Assembly (NCBI GenBank): GCA_937893795.1
Contig: CALCTH010000592.1
Coordinates: 1-48,398, forward strand
Direction: 5' to 3'
Length of the DNA: 48,398 bases
Origin: an uncultured Myxococcales bacterium
GTDB lineage: Bacteria > Myxococcota_A > Polyangia > Polyangiales > Houyiibacteriaceae
Below the pieces are notes generated by a model. The model did not search any database and was not told the DNA's origin. It worked only from the letters and a program-made list of their open reading frames with translations. The translations under genes were made by a program, and so were the position numbers. Shown here piece by piece: positions 47,548 through 48,398 of this stretch. Positions within the stretch are counted from its first letter, which is position 1, and each line of letters opens with the position of its first letter.

Positions 47548-48319
47548 TCAGTGACCGAGCTGCGCCCAGCGTGAGCGGCTCAGCCGAGGGCCGAAGCGGG
47601 GGGCGCCGACGTTGCCGGCCATCAGCAGGCGGACCACGCGCCAGCGGTGACCGGCGAAGGGGGCCAGGAGCGCGAGCAGGCGCGCGGCGCCCGCGCGCGC
47701 GATGCCCTCCATGACCCAGGCGAGGACGTTCGGTAGGTGGTAGTCGCCTTCGGGGAGCGCGTCGGCGTCGCCGAGGGCGAGGCCCGCGACCATGTCGACG
47801 GTCCAGGGGCCCACGCCGGGGATGGCGGCGAGGGCGGCCCGGGCCTCGGTCAGGGGCGCGTCGCGGAATGCGTCGATGCGCGCGGCCTGCTTGGCACAGC
47901 GGCGAATGGTCTCGGCGCGCTTCCGCTCGACGCCGGCGGGGTGGTAGTCCGCGTAGCCGAGGGCGCTCGTGGAGGCGACGCAGCTTGGCGGCGGCGCGGG
48001 CGGGCGCGACGTCGGGGTCGAAGGTTTCCGGGCGGTCGGCCACGCCGAGAACGCGCGGCGCCTCCCGGACGGCCCAGGACGCCCCCGGGCCCCATGCGCG
48101 GGCCCGGGCGGTGCCCGGGGCCTTTCCGGCCTGTACGACGAGCGTCGCCGGTCCCTCGGGCGTACGCGTCGCGTGCCACACGCGACCTGTCTCGAAGCGA
48201 AACGTCGGGTCGTGGGTGCCGATGCGAAGCAGCCGGAGCGTCCCGACCACGTCGACGCCCCCGGGAATCGCGACGCGCGCATCGGCATCGCCCGCGGGCA
48301 CGGGCACTCGCGCTGTCAT
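47548..48319 (-). pseudogene. DNA-3-methyladenine glycosylase (AlkA-type), internal deletion plus frameshift
   Basis: The N-terminal part (about 116 codons from the ATG at 48319) reads GDADARVAIPGGVDVVGTLR to AAAKLRRLHER; the C-terminal part in another frame (from about 47970) reads LGYADYHPAGVERKRAETIR, IPGVGPWTVDMVAGLALGDA (helix-hairpin-helix with the catalytic-site Asp), GDYHLPNVLAWVMEG and GHRWRVVRLL. Both match one DNA-3-methyladenine glycosylase 2 family whose members have about 290-310 residues. About 50-60 central residues, including the 'I..Q.V' helix block, are missing at the junction. So this is a broken gene or an assembly error. GTG at 48346 is an alternative start. Confidence 0.75.
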
Positions 48320-48342
48320 CCGCGCCCACGCCGGCCCTTCGC

Positions 48343-48385
48343 CCACGTGGTTCGTCCACGTCCACGTGGTTCGTCCACGTCCACG
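48343..48385. repeat. 19-bp tandem repeat
   Basis: Two perfect copies of CCACGTGGTTCGTCCACGT (48343-48361 and 48362-48380) plus a partial third (CCACG), immediately upstream of the glycosylase start. Each copy contains the palindrome CCACGTGG. It may be a regulatory repeat or an assembly duplication near the window end. Confidence 0.8.
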
Positions 48386-48398
48386 CCGAATCGACGCG

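Overview
The window is about 70% GC with strong G/C at third codon positions. Gene content points to a myxobacterium-like member of the Myxococcota (former Deltaproteobacteria), perhaps near the Sandaracinaceae. The pointers are a TPR-Ser/Thr kinase, a bactofilin, many secreted lipoproteins, a split F1Fo operon with paired b'/b subunits, and acidic or Cys-rich 'DxDCGG' motifs. The genus-level guess is inference. Long ORFs occur on both strands because GC is high; I kept the frames supported by recognisable families, start sites and operon spacing.

Layout. 1-7.8 kb is mostly housekeeping: rsmE (cut by the window edge) and prmA, a bacterial release-factor-like protein, an operon of homoserine dehydrogenase with two small proteins, a bactofilin, an outer-membrane protein and a secreted SRPBCC protein. 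7.8-14.3 kb is the ATP synthase operon atpF'-F-H-A-G-D-C, bounded by two good intrinsic terminators; atpB and atpE are not here.

14.5-32.7 kb is the centre of interest: an apparently complete beta-1,3-glucan (laminarin-type) utilisation locus. It has four transcription blocks. Block 1 (+): a glycoside-hydrolase/outer-membrane beta-barrel fusion, two translationally coupled exported proteins and a large lipoprotein with glycan-binding-like modules. Block 2 (+): a ROK repressor, a GH16 laminarinase-like lipoprotein and a second TIM-barrel hydrolase lipoprotein. Block 3 (-): a GPH sugar symporter (frameshifted near its 3' end) and a GH149-like beta-1,3-oligoglucan phosphorylase. Block 4 (+), divergent from block 3: a GH17 lipoprotein and a GH128 hydrolase. 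Inferred flow: surface and periplasmic hydrolases cut the glucan, oligosaccharides cross the outer membrane (perhaps through the enzyme-tethered barrel, since no SusC/D or TonB receptor is present), the symporter imports them, and the phosphorylase releases glucose-1-phosphate. ROK is the likely sensor.

32.7-48.4 kb is mixed: a tandem kinase/pseudokinase, RNase III, a two-component pair, a GST-like protein, an SDR, a DTW-domain protein, a rhomboid protease, a VOC protein, an HTTM membrane protein with partner, a TetR regulator, a DUF3604 lipoprotein, two hypothetical proteins, and a DNA-3-methyladenine glycosylase gene broken by an internal deletion plus frameshift close to a 19-bp tandem repeat at the window end. 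I saw no rRNA, tRNA, CRISPR array, IS element or phage gene.
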